Shown here one piece after another: positions 1 through 7,166 of a DNA stretch of 21,054 bases (the stretch's first letter is position 1; each line of letters starts with the position of its first letter). The notes beneath the pieces were generated by a model that worked only from the letters and a program-made list of their open reading frames with translations, did no database searches and was not told where the DNA came from. Position numbers and translations under genes: made by a program. The stretch comes from Mailhella sp. (GTDB lineage Bacteria > Desulfobacterota > Desulfovibrionia > Desulfovibrionales > Desulfovibrionaceae): assembly GCA_020024815.1 (NCBI GenBank), contig JAHHTE010000017.1, positions 1 through 21,054 on the forward strand. Reading direction: 5' to 3'.

Positions 1-1
1 G

Positions 2-39
2 TTTGAGAGGGGAACTTTTGAAAAAGTTCCCCTCTCAAA
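2..39. terminator. 18-bp perfect hairpin after the 161-aa gene
   Basis: Bases 2-19 are the exact reverse complement of 22-39, with only two bases between them, so the real loop must open some A-T pairs. The G/C-rich part is GAGAGGGGAAC. It lies directly after the stop codon of the minus-strand gene ending at 53. Read in that direction the stem ends in an A-rich arm and no U-run is visible before the window ends, so calling it an intrinsic terminator is inference. It resembles the palindrome at 21012-21053. Confidence 0.55.
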
Positions 40-52
40 AATAAAATCATAT

Positions 53-538
53 TTATATTACGTAATTATTGTCTTTTGCCCAAGTGTAAAAACTTTCTAT
101 CCATGTTAAAAATAAAGGAATAGTAAGTTCTTCACGATATTTTTTATATTCTTCGTCTGATAAGTTATCTTCAAATTCTGCATCTTTATCAGCTTGTTCT
201 TGGACAAAACCATAAAAAACATTGAGTTTACGATTGAACTTGCTGTTAACGCTTATTTTTTCAATAGTTTCAGCAAATTCATTTTCATTTAGATTAAGTT
301 GTTTAGCTACAAAGGAAAATAAACGAGAACGTACATCATCAAGACAAATGAGAGAATTTTGTAATTCTTGCATCAAAGGATAAAGATGAGGCACTTGTGT
401 TTTAGTTTCTTCCCATAAAATTTCAGGAATAACAATTTTTGCATCATCGCTATTTTCAATTTCTTGAAAACAAAAATATCTTGCCCAATGTTCAAAAAAA
501 ATGGCATCTAAAAGTAAATCAATGGCTTTTTCATTCAT
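53..538 (-). CDS. Conserved-looking hypothetical protein, 161 aa
   Basis: I do not recognise this protein. It is 161 residues, acidic, rich in aromatic residues, and has no signal peptide, membrane segment or metal-binding motif that I can see. It looks like a small, mostly helical cytoplasmic protein; an acidic stretch near residues 117-135 precedes a Trp-rich C-terminus. Its ATG is 3 bases after the miaB stop codon, so it is probably translated by coupling with miaB in a grpE-miaB-orf unit. The frame is fully open and its codon use resembles that of neighbouring genes, which supports a real gene. Functional linkage to tRNA modification or chaperones is not shown by the sequence. A hairpin follows at 2-39. 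Confidence 0.75.
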   Translation of the reverse strand: MNEKAIDLLLDAIFFEHWARYFCFQEIENSDDAKIVIPEILWEETKTQVPHLYPLMQELQNSLICLDDVRSRLFSFVAKQLNLNENEFAETIEKISVNSKFNRKLNVFYGFVQEQADKDAEFEDNLSDEEYKKYREELTIPLFLTWIESFYTWAKDNNYVI

Positions 539-541
539 ATA

Positions 542-1990
542 TTATTTATCCAATTCACCTAAAAGGGAATGTTTTTTTGCTGTAACAATTTTTACTGGAA
601 CAATATCACCAGCTTTGTATTGTAATGCATTAGGTAAAATAAGGTTAACAGTATTTCCCCATGTATCATGACCTTGCCAACTTGTGTGTTCTAATTCAGA
701 ATTATTTTGTTGACTTAGGGTTTTGACTTCATCAATAGCAAGATTATGATCTGTTATTTCAGAGTATTTTGGTCTTGCACTTAGTGCTTCTAATAAGACT
801 TCTGTTTTAACGCCAACTCTTGATTTTAACCATGCTTCACCAAGTTCATTTTGTAAAGCCATAAGTCTGTTTAATCTATCTAACCCAACTTGTTGGCTTA
901 TTTTATCTGTCATTTTAGAGGCTTTTGTTCCAGGTCTATCGGAGTAAACAAAAGAAAAGGAAGAAATAAAGTTTGCTTCTTTCATCATACGTAAGGTTTC
1001 TTGAAAATCTTCTTCTGTTTCACCGGGAAAACCTACAATTAAATCTGTGGATAGTGCTAAATCAGGACGAGCATTGCGTAATTTATCCACAAGAAGCATA
1101 AAGTCTTTATTTGTGTAACCTCTACCCATTTTTTCAAGAACAGCGTTAGATCCAGCTTGTAAAGGTAAATGTATACGAGGAGCAAGAACAGATAATTCTT
1201 TATAAGCATTTATGGTTGCATCACAAAAATCTCTTGGGTGTGGGGTAACTATATGTAAGCGTTTTAAACCAGATAATTTTGCAACTTCGTATAATAATTC
1301 TGTAAAATGAGGAGCATCTCCTGCATTATCTTTACCATAAGCATTAACATTTTGCCCTAATAAGGTAAGATCACAAATACCACGATCTAACCATTCTTGA
1401 CATTCTTCAAGAATGGATTTTATGGAACGTGATTTTTGTCTACCTCGAGTATAAGGCACTATGCAATAAGCACAAAAATTATTACAACCTTGCATAATAT
1501 TTACAAAAGCACGAGTATCATTTCCTTTTGTATTTTGTTCTAATGTTCCAATAGGAAGTGATTGAACATTTTTAAAAAATTCAAGTTCAGGTTTTCTATC
1601 AGGAAATTCTTTTGTAAATTTAAGATACGATAAACGTAATTTTGGATTTTTTGCAATTCTTTCAAATGCTTCTGGAGCATGAGCAATACCATCACTACCA
1701 AGCACTAAGCGAACATGAGCATTTTTTTCCCATAATTTTTCACCCATTTGTTGAGCAACACAACCAGCAACAGCAACACTAGCATTTGGATTTACATCTC
1801 GAATAATACCAAGCATACTTAATACTTTATGTTGTGGTTTTTCACGAACAGAGCAAGTGTTAATAAAAATAAAATCAGCTTGTTCCATTTCACATTCTGT
1901 CCAACCCATGCGAACTAAGGTACGAGCAACCCATGCACTGTCATTTACATTCATTTGACAGCCGTATGTTATGCAATGAAAAGATGGCAT
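542..1990 (-). CDS. miaB: tRNA-2-methylthio-N6-dimethylallyladenosine synthase MiaB
   Basis: Radical-SAM methylthiotransferase that adds a methylthio group to C2 of i6A37 in tRNAs reading UNN codons. The three domains are present: an N-terminal UPF0004 domain with the three cysteines expected to hold the auxiliary [4Fe-4S] cluster (C11, C46, C77, in YGCQMN, NTCSVRE and GCVAQQ), a radical SAM domain with CNNFCAYC (C169, C173, C176) followed by VPYTRGRQ, and a C-terminal TRAM-like segment from about residue 430. The VPYTRGR signature and the spacing favour MiaB over MtaB or RimO. At 482 residues it is slightly longer than usual, from extra sequence around residues 135-158 and 405-435. It follows grpE by 24 bases, with an AAGGAT Shine-Dalgarno. 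Confidence 0.95.
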   Translation of the reverse strand: MPSFHCITYGCQMNVNDSAWVARTLVRMGWTECEMEQADFIFINTCSVREKPQHKVLSMLGIIRDVNPNASVAVAGCVAQQMGEKLWEKNAHVRLVLGSDGIAHAPEAFERIAKNPKLRLSYLKFTKEFPDRKPELEFFKNVQSLPIGTLEQNTKGNDTRAFVNIMQGCNNFCAYCIVPYTRGRQKSRSIKSILEECQEWLDRGICDLTLLGQNVNAYGKDNAGDAPHFTELLYEVAKLSGLKRLHIVTPHPRDFCDATINAYKELSVLAPRIHLPLQAGSNAVLEKMGRGYTNKDFMLLVDKLRNARPDLALSTDLIVGFPGETEEDFQETLRMMKEANFISSFSFVYSDRPGTKASKMTDKISQQVGLDRLNRLMALQNELGEAWLKSRVGVKTEVLLEALSARPKYSEITDHNLAIDEVKTLSQQNNSELEHTSWQGHDTWGNTVNLILPNALQYKAGDIVPVKIVTAKKHSLLGELDK

Positions 1991-2014
1991 TAATAATCCT
2001 TTTAAATTGTTATA

Positions 2015-2605
2015 TTAAATCTTTGTATCAATATTTCTAGAAGTACTTTGTGTTTTGCAAACAGATACCTTTGCAGAACGGAGTAAACGACCTTTTAACA
2101 CATATCCTTTTTGCATTACGTTTACAATATGGCCTGCTGGAATGGTGTCATGGTCTTCTTGAGCAATAGCTTCATGGTATTCTGGATTAAATGGTTCACC
2201 AAGAGCACCAACAGGTTCTAATCCGTGTTTTTTTATTGCATCAAGAAGGAGTTTTTTTGTCATTTCAACTCCCATGATAGTATCTTTGCAAGCTTCATCT
2301 TTGCTACCATATTGAATGGCGAGGTCAAGATTATCAAGGGTAGGTAAAAGATCAGAAAGAACAGATTCAGCAGCATAAGCCATTTGTTCATCTTTTTCTT
2401 TTTGTAACCGTTTTTTAAAGTTTTCCATTTCTGCAATTGCACGAATACGAATTTCTTCAGCATCTTTATGTATAGTACAGCTAGGGCAAATAAGAGCTTT
2501 GCAATCATCAGGGTTTAAAGCTGTTTGTTCATTATTTTCAATATCTTCAGAGATTATTTCTTCATTGAGGTTTTGCATATCTTCTTGCATTTGTTTTTTA
2601 GACAT
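2015..2605 (-). CDS. grpE: Nucleotide exchange factor GrpE
   Basis: Co-chaperone that releases ADP from DnaK in the cytoplasm. The 196-residue protein has the usual layout: an acidic variable N-terminus, a long coiled-coil helix (ENFKKRLQKEKDEQ near residues 61-74), the LLPTLDNLDLAI segment, and a beta-wing with EPFNPEYHEAI and a GYVLKGRLLRSAKV ending. The ATG at 2605 was chosen over one 21 bases upstream because AAAGGAG (2612-2618) stands 6 bases before it. Oddity: C35, C40 and C43 form a C-x4-C-x2-C cluster just before the coiled coil, in a family that usually has few cysteines. dnaK and hrcA are not adjacent; grpE sits between fliI and miaB, probably with its own promoter. Confidence 0.95.
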   Translation of the reverse strand: MSKKQMQEDMQNLNEEIISEDIENNEQTALNPDDCKALICPSCTIHKDAEEIRIRAIAEMENFKKRLQKEKDEQMAYAAESVLSDLLPTLDNLDLAIQYGSKDEACKDTIMGVEMTKKLLLDAIKKHGLEPVGALGEPFNPEYHEAIAQEDHDTIPAGHIVNVMQKGYVLKGRLLRSAKVSVCKTQSTSRNIDTKI

Positions 2606-2635
2606 AAAATGCTCCTTTAACAACATAATAATAAA

Positions 2636-2664
2636 GAATTAGGCATGAAAAAGCCGTCTGTCAA
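2636..2664 (-). promoter_or_regulatory. Putative sigma-70 promoter of grpE-miaB
   Basis: On the minus strand TTGACA (2664-2659) is followed after 17 bases by TAATTC (2641-2636). The -35 is a perfect match and the -10 is weak. No sigma-32 type heat-shock element (CTTGAA with CCCCAT) was seen. The start would fall near 2629, giving a short leader that holds the grpE Shine-Dalgarno. Confidence 0.45.
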
Positions 2665-2701
2665 GTGGAGATTATGAAAAGCTCTTTTCTTAAAAGACGG
2701 C
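2648..2701 (-). terminator. Terminator after fliI
   Basis: Read on the minus strand, GCCGTCT (2701-2695) pairs with AGACGGC (2659-2653), followed by TTTTT. The 35-base loop contains a second small hairpin, GAAAAG/CTTTTC (2676-2689), so the transcript could fold into a branched structure. It starts right after the fliI stop codon. The long loop lowers confidence. Confidence 0.5.
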
Positions 2702-2707
2702 AAAATT

Positions 2708-4075
2708 TTATTGTTGTGGTAATTCAATACCCTGTCGTTGTGTGTGCATAGATTGTTCTGCTTTTGTTGCTAATTGGATTAATTTATCACAGGAGTCTGT
2801 AATATTTTCAGGTTCTGTAATACCTTGAATGAGAAAATCATTAATAGGTTTATTAAAAGCAATAGCAGCATCAATTTCAGCATTTGATCCTTGACTATAT
2901 GCACCAATATTAATCATATCTTCTGATGTATTATATGTGGATAAAAGTGTTGTTACTGTTCTTCCAGCTTTTACAACTTCTTGGTCTACAATATCGTTAC
3001 GTAAACGGCTAATAGATTTTAATACATCAATAGCAGGGAAGTGTCCACGGTCTGCAAGTTGTCTTGTTAAAACAATGTGTCCATCTAAAATAGAACGCAC
3101 AGCATCTGCAATAGGTTCATTAAAATCATCACCATCAACAAGAACAGTATAAATTCCTGTAATTGTTCCTTTTTCAGAACGTCCAGCTCTTTCTAATAAA
3201 CGAGGTAATTGTGCAAAAACAGAAGGAGTATATCCTTTTGTGGTAGGAGGTTCGCCTGTTGCAAGTCCAATTTCACGAGATGCCATTGCAAAACGTGTTA
3301 CAGAGTCCATCATTAATAAAACGTTTTTACCTTGATCTCTAAAATATTCTGCAACAGCAGTAGCAGCATAGGCAGCTCTCATACGAACTAAAGCGGGAGT
3401 ATCAGAAGTTGCAACAATAATGCAAGACCGAGCCATACCTTCAGGTCCAAGATCTCGTTCCATAAATTCTAAAACTTCACGACCACGTTCCCCAATAAGT
3501 CCCATTACAATAACATCTGCTTCTGTATAACGTGCCATCATACCCATAAGAGTTGATTTACCAACCCCAGAACCAGCCATAATACCAACACGTTGCCCTT
3601 TACCCATTGTAATAAGAGAATTTATACAACGTACTCCTACATCAAGAGTCTCATCAATTCTTGGTCTTTCAAGGGGAGCTGGCGGAGCTGCATAAATAGG
3701 AATCATTGTTTCAGGATTAATAGGTGCTCCTTTATCTAAAGGAGTTCCAAAAGCATCAAGTGTTCTTCCTAATAATTCAGAAGAAGCAGGGAAAAGTGGT
3801 GGTAAATTGGAGTTTTGGATAAGACTTCCTGGACGTATTCCACGCATTTCACCATAAGGCATAAATAAAAGAGTGTGATCTCTAAAACCTACAACTTCTG
3901 CAGCAATGGGACTTTCATTTTTATTATCAGGAATAATATGGCAAACATCGCCAAGACTAACTTTAAGACCAGTTGCTTCTACAATAAGACCAACTACTTT
4001 TGTAACTTTACCAAAGCTTTGAATAGGATTACTATCTTTTAAAAGACGTATACAGGTTTTGGGATCAAATGGCAT
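2708..4075 (-). CDS. fliI: Flagellar export ATPase FliI
   Basis: Hexameric ATPase of the flagellar type III export gate; together with FliH it delivers rod, hook and filament subunits to the membrane channel. The 455-residue protein shows the F1-beta/FliI layout: N-terminal beta-barrel, P-loop GSGVGKST at 168-175, GERGREV at 195-201, Walker B region LLMMD at 253-257 and the following SVTRFAMASREIG stretch. Full length for the family. A virulence-type SctN ATPase is a possible alternative by sequence alone, but fliG and fliH upstream settle the flagellar assignment. ATG at 4075 is preceded by AGGA, 26 bases after the fliH stop codon. No fliJ follows; grpE does. Confidence 0.95.
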   Translation of the reverse strand: MPFDPKTCIRLLKDSNPIQSFGKVTKVVGLIVEATGLKVSLGDVCHIIPDNKNESPIAAEVVGFRDHTLLFMPYGEMRGIRPGSLIQNSNLPPLFPASSELLGRTLDAFGTPLDKGAPINPETMIPIYAAPPAPLERPRIDETLDVGVRCINSLITMGKGQRVGIMAGSGVGKSTLMGMMARYTEADVIVMGLIGERGREVLEFMERDLGPEGMARSCIIVATSDTPALVRMRAAYAATAVAEYFRDQGKNVLLMMDSVTRFAMASREIGLATGEPPTTKGYTPSVFAQLPRLLERAGRSEKGTITGIYTVLVDGDDFNEPIADAVRSILDGHIVLTRQLADRGHFPAIDVLKSISRLRNDIVDQEVVKAGRTVTTLLSTYNTSEDMINIGAYSQGSNAEIDAAIAFNKPINDFLIQGITEPENITDSCDKLIQLATKAEQSMHTQRQGIELPQQ

Positions 4076-4101
4076 TTATAATTCCTATGTATTCCTAATT
4101 C

Positions 4102-5487
4102 TTATTGTTTTTCGTCAAAGCCCATTTCAGCTAAAAGATCATCTGCAACGCTGGTAGGTAAATGATTTTTCTTATCTTCTAATTCGCCTAAAAATTCTTC
4201 AACCATACCTTGTGCTTCTTCATGAGCTTGTTCAGGCAAAGGAACACGAGGTGTTTCGCGAACAGGTTGTCCTAAATGGGCATTAATAACAGGCTTTTGA
4301 TATTCAGCATTTTTCTGTTTTATAAATTGTTCAGCAAGAAATTCATCATGATCCATATTTTCTTCTGTTTCATCTTCTGTATTTTCATTAGAAGATTCAA
4401 CAGGTTCAAGAGAAGTATCGGAATTTTCTTCTTCATTAGCAAAAGAAGTCGTTTCTTCTTCATGTATATCAGTTTGAGGTGTTACTTCTTGTGGTATTGC
4501 TTCTGGCAATGCCATTTCAGTATGATTTTGTATTTCTTCTTGAGTTTGAATAGGTTCTTCTATACCTTCTTGCTCTTCTTCAGTATTATAACTTTGTGCT
4601 AATAATGGGTTATTATTCATTTCTTTCATAACTGTATCTGTTACTTCTTGATTGAGAACAACATCATCATTAGTTTTAGGTAATACTAAGTTATCTAAAA
4701 TTTCATGGACGAATTTTTGACGTTCATAACTTGAATTTTTTATAAAAACATTATCACTTTCAAGTTCAAGACTACCAGGTTCAAGGTCATGGCTAGCTTC
4801 TACTCGCCAAGATTGATTTCTTGAATTTTCAAGGACTTGTGTAACAAGATCGACATCAGCAGGATTAACACGTACAATAAAGTTTTTTCTTTCAATTAGT
4901 TTATGCACGCTTTCATCAAGCATTTGACGTAAAATTTCTTTTTTTTCTGTGGTTAAAATCCAGCTTGTTCCAACTTGAATAGCTTCAATGGTTAATTGTT
5001 TTAAATCTTCTTTCCATGTATCATAGAATTTTGTAAGTTGTTCATGAATAGAAAGAAGAACAATAGCTGTACTTTCGCCTAAATCTTGTTGATTTCTAGT
5101 AATAATTTGTTTTACATCTTCTTGGGCTTTATCCATAGCCTCATTAAAGATATTTTGAAAACAATTTTCAGCTTCTGTAAATTTTAAATTTGCAGCTTCT
5201 AAAATTTGATCAGCTTCTTGCTTTGCTTCAGCATTGATTTGTTGAGCTTTTTCTTCTGCTTCACGGATAATTTCATCACTTCTACGTTTTGCTTGCAATA
5301 AAAGAGCACGTACTTTTTCTGTTGCACGTTGTTTTACGTTTTCTAAATATTCGTTTTCAACATCTTCACTCCAACGAGCATTCATTTTAGACTTTTGAAA
5401 TGCTTCAAGAGTTTGTTCTCTATGAGTCAAAGGACCCATAAAAAGAATATTATTAACTTTTGGTGCTTCAGGATTAGACGAAGACAT
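4102..5487 (-). CDS. fliH: Flagellar export ATPase regulator FliH, with long acidic tail
   Basis: Stalk protein that binds FliI and ties it to the motor C-ring. Residues about 40-130 form a long charged helix with alanine/glutamate-rich repeats, typical of the FliH coiled coil, and residues about 135-270 match the globular FliI-binding end (for example FIVRVNPADVDLV near 203). Identification rests on this layout and on the position between fliG and fliI. It is 461 residues, about twice the usual FliH. The excess is a Glu/Asp-rich, low-complexity stretch at about 301-382 and a C-terminal part ending in SVADDLLAEMGFDE. The ATG at 5487 was chosen because GGAGG lies 8 bases upstream; the longer frame would start with GTG at 5502. 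It overlaps fliG by 14 bases. Confidence 0.88.
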   Translation of the reverse strand: MSSSNPEAPKVNNILFMGPLTHREQTLEAFQKSKMNARWSEDVENEYLENVKQRATEKVRALLLQAKRRSDEIIREAEEKAQQINAEAKQEADQILEAANLKFTEAENCFQNIFNEAMDKAQEDVKQIITRNQQDLGESTAIVLLSIHEQLTKFYDTWKEDLKQLTIEAIQVGTSWILTTEKKEILRQMLDESVHKLIERKNFIVRVNPADVDLVTQVLENSRNQSWRVEASHDLEPGSLELESDNVFIKNSSYERQKFVHEILDNLVLPKTNDDVVLNQEVTDTVMKEMNNNPLLAQSYNTEEEQEGIEEPIQTQEEIQNHTEMALPEAIPQEVTPQTDIHEEETTSFANEEENSDTSLEPVESSNENTEDETEENMDHDEFLAEQFIKQKNAEYQKPVINAHLGQPVRETPRVPLPEQAHEEAQGMVEEFLGELEDKKNHLPTSVADDLLAEMGFDEKQ

Positions 5488-6472
5488 CTCCACCACCTCC
5501 ACGTGCTACATAAATTTTACCTTGACCTTCAAGTTCGCGAACAACTTTAACAATACTTTGTTGTGCTGCTTCAACATCAGAAAGTTTTGCAGGTCCCATA
5601 TATTCCATTTCTTCACGAATCATATTAGATGCACGGTCTGACATATTTCTAAAGAAGAGATCTTTAAGTTCATCTGATGCACCACGAAGGGAAAGTGTAA
5701 GGTCTTCGTTGTTGATTTCTTTAAGAATTTCACGAATACCTTTATCATCAATATATTTGCAGTCTTCAAATACAAACATAAGATTGCGTATATCTTCAGC
5801 CATTTGAGCAGAAGTTTCTTCAATTTCAGCAAGAACTTCTTCTTCAGTTGCTCTATCAACTTGGTTAAGAATTTCAGCAACAGATTGTGTACCACCAACT
5901 TTTTTACCTTCTTTACTACCCATAGCAATAAGTTGGCTTTGTAATACTCTATCGACTTCCATAATCATTTCTTCGGAAACAGATTCTAATCGAGCTAAAC
6001 GTATTAAAATTTCAGGGCGAACTCCAGGAGGAAGCATCAATAAAAGACTAGATGCTTGATCTGGTTTTAAGTGTCCTAAAATAAGAGCAAGAGTTTGAGG
6101 GTGCTCATTACGTAAAAGTTGTGCAAGAAGTTTTGGATTTGCTCTATCAAGTTCTTGGAAAGGAATAGGACCTGTTTCAAGATTTAATGAGTCAGCAACA
6201 TATTTAGCTGTTTCAGGGTCTAAATTACTTGAAATAACTTGTTTTAGTGTTTCTTGTCCACCAGAAACAACATCTAAACCGTCAACCAAAGCCATATGAA
6301 ATTCTCTTAAAATAGCTTCTACTTCTTCTTTTGAAACAGAATCTAATTCCATAATAGCACGAGAAATATTGGTAATTTCTGTTCTTGTCATACGGTTAAA
6401 TACGTCTGACGCAAATTTATCGCCAAGTGCTAATAAGATTACGGCAATTTTCTGTGTACCTGTAAATTCCAT
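5474..6472 (-). CDS. fliG: Flagellar motor switch protein FliG
   Basis: C-ring protein that attaches to the MS-ring and receives torque from the stator. The 332-residue sequence has the N-terminal domain (TGTQKIAVILLALGD), the middle domain with the EHPQ motif at 123-126, and the charged C-terminal torque helix region (DDKGIREILKEI to DELKDLFFRNMSDRA). Length is standard. It ends in four glycines and DVFV; the glycine codons serve as the fliH Shine-Dalgarno. ATG at 6472 follows AAGGAAG. A sigma-54 type promoter lies 50 bases upstream, so this looks like the first gene of a fliG-fliH-fliI transcript. fliF, the usual upstream neighbour, is not here; cobU is. Confidence 0.96.
   Translation of the reverse strand: MEFTGTQKIAVILLALGDKFASDVFNRMTRTEITNISRAIMELDSVSKEEVEAILREFHMALVDGLDVVSGGQETLKQVISSNLDPETAKYVADSLNLETGPIPFQELDRANPKLLAQLLRNEHPQTLALILGHLKPDQASSLLLMLPPGVRPEILIRLARLESVSEEMIMEVDRVLQSQLIAMGSKEGKKVGGTQSVAEILNQVDRATEEEVLAEIEETSAQMAEDIRNLMFVFEDCKYIDDKGIREILKEINNEDLTLSLRGASDELKDLFFRNMSDRASNMIREEMEYMGPAKLSDVEAAQQSIVKVVRELEGQGKIYVARGGGGDVFV
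5496..5500 (-). promoter_or_regulatory. Shine-Dalgarno of fliH inside fliG
   Basis: GGAGG on the minus strand, 8 bases before the fliH ATG at 5487. The four terminal glycine codons of fliG (GGA GGT GGT GGA) supply it, so the fliG protein tail and the fliH ribosome site share bases. This decides the fliH start. Confidence 0.75.
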
Positions 6473-6521
6473 AAACTTCCTTTCTTATTAAGTCAAAAAA
6501 CTGTCTGTATAATATATTTAA

Positions 6522-6537
6522 TGCAAAAAGTTTGCCA
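6522..6537 (-). promoter_or_regulatory. Putative sigma-54 (-24/-12) promoter of fliG
   Basis: The minus strand reads TGGCAAACTTTTTGCA. It has the invariant GG and GC separated by exactly 10 bases and fits the consensus TGGCA-N6-TTGCA at all ten fixed positions. The start would fall about 12 bases after the GC, near 6511, leaving a leader of about 40 bases before the fliG ATG. RpoN control of flagellar genes is well known in proteobacteria. The site begins 5 bases after the cobU stop codon. An enhancer site for the activator was not identified. Confidence 0.7.
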
Positions 6538-6542
6538 AAAGT

Positions 6543-7166
6543 CTATTTTATTTCATTTTTAATGAGTATTGGTATTCCACATGAAAACATTAGAACTGTT
6601 TGACAATATGATGCTAATATTTGATTTGCTTTTCCTTGTATATCTCGAAAAAGTCTTGTATTTTGCTCTGCTGGTACTACTCCCATACCCACTTCATTAC
6701 TAACAAATAAAAGTGGTACAGGGCAGTTTACAATACTCCTTGCTAATTGTTCTGTTTGTATAATAATCTCTTCTTCATTTTTTTCAAGCAAAAGTAAGTT
6801 TGTTAACCATAGTGTTATACAATCTATTAAAATTACTTGAGAATTTTCTGATATTGCAAGAGAAATTGCTTTTTCTAAATCAAATGGTTCATCAATGGTA
6901 AACCATTCATTTGAACGTTGTGCTTGATGTTTAGCTATTCTTTTATCAAGTTCTTTATCTGTAATAATTTTATTATCTTTTGTAGAAAATGTATGTTGCA
7001 TTGTGGCAATAAAAGCTTTTTTTCCAATAAAAGTATTTGCATAATTTAATGCAAAATCACTTTTTCCACTACGAGAACCCCCAACAAATAAAATAGATTG
7101 TGGTTTTAAATGAGTAAAATTTATTTTTTCTGTTAATTGAACAGCATATAATGCATTATTCTGCAT
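6543..7166 (-). CDS. cobU: Adenosylcobinamide kinase / cobinamide-phosphate guanylyltransferase CobU
   Basis: Bifunctional enzyme of cobalamin nucleotide-loop assembly: phosphorylates adenosylcobinamide and then transfers GMP to give AdoCbi-GDP, used in de novo synthesis and in salvage of corrinoids. Seen: P-loop GGSRSGKS at 29-36, the RIAKHQAQR motif in the first third, DCITLWLTNLLL in the middle, and the highly conserved VSNEVGMGVVPAEQNTRLFR block near the end. The 207 residues include about 24 extra residues before the P-loop. No clear Shine-Dalgarno precedes the ATG at 7166, which overlaps the upstream gene by 11 bases, so translation is probably coupled. No other cobalamin genes are in the window. 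Confidence 0.93.
   Translation of the reverse strand: MQNNALYAVQLTEKINFTHLKPQSILFVGGSRSGKSDFALNYANTFIGKKAFIATMQHTFSTKDNKIITDKELDKRIAKHQAQRSNEWFTIDEPFDLEKAISLAISENSQVILIDCITLWLTNLLLLEKNEEEIIIQTEQLARSIVNCPVPLLFVSNEVGMGVVPAEQNTRLFRDIQGKANQILASYCQTVLMFSCGIPILIKNEIK

Noticed and set aside
2708..4075. Virulence type III secretion ATPase (SctN)
   Set aside because: Direct operon with fliG and fliH makes FliI the simple reading.
4276..4602. Plus-strand frame of 108 aa, hydrophobic and Phe/Ile-rich
   Set aside because: It is antisense to the Glu-rich part of fliH; GAA codons read backwards give TTC, so the apparent membrane protein is a shadow.
5488..5502. GTG start of fliH at 5502
   Set aside because: The extra residues are encoded by the Shine-Dalgarno region itself, and the ATG at 5487 has GGAGG at ideal spacing.
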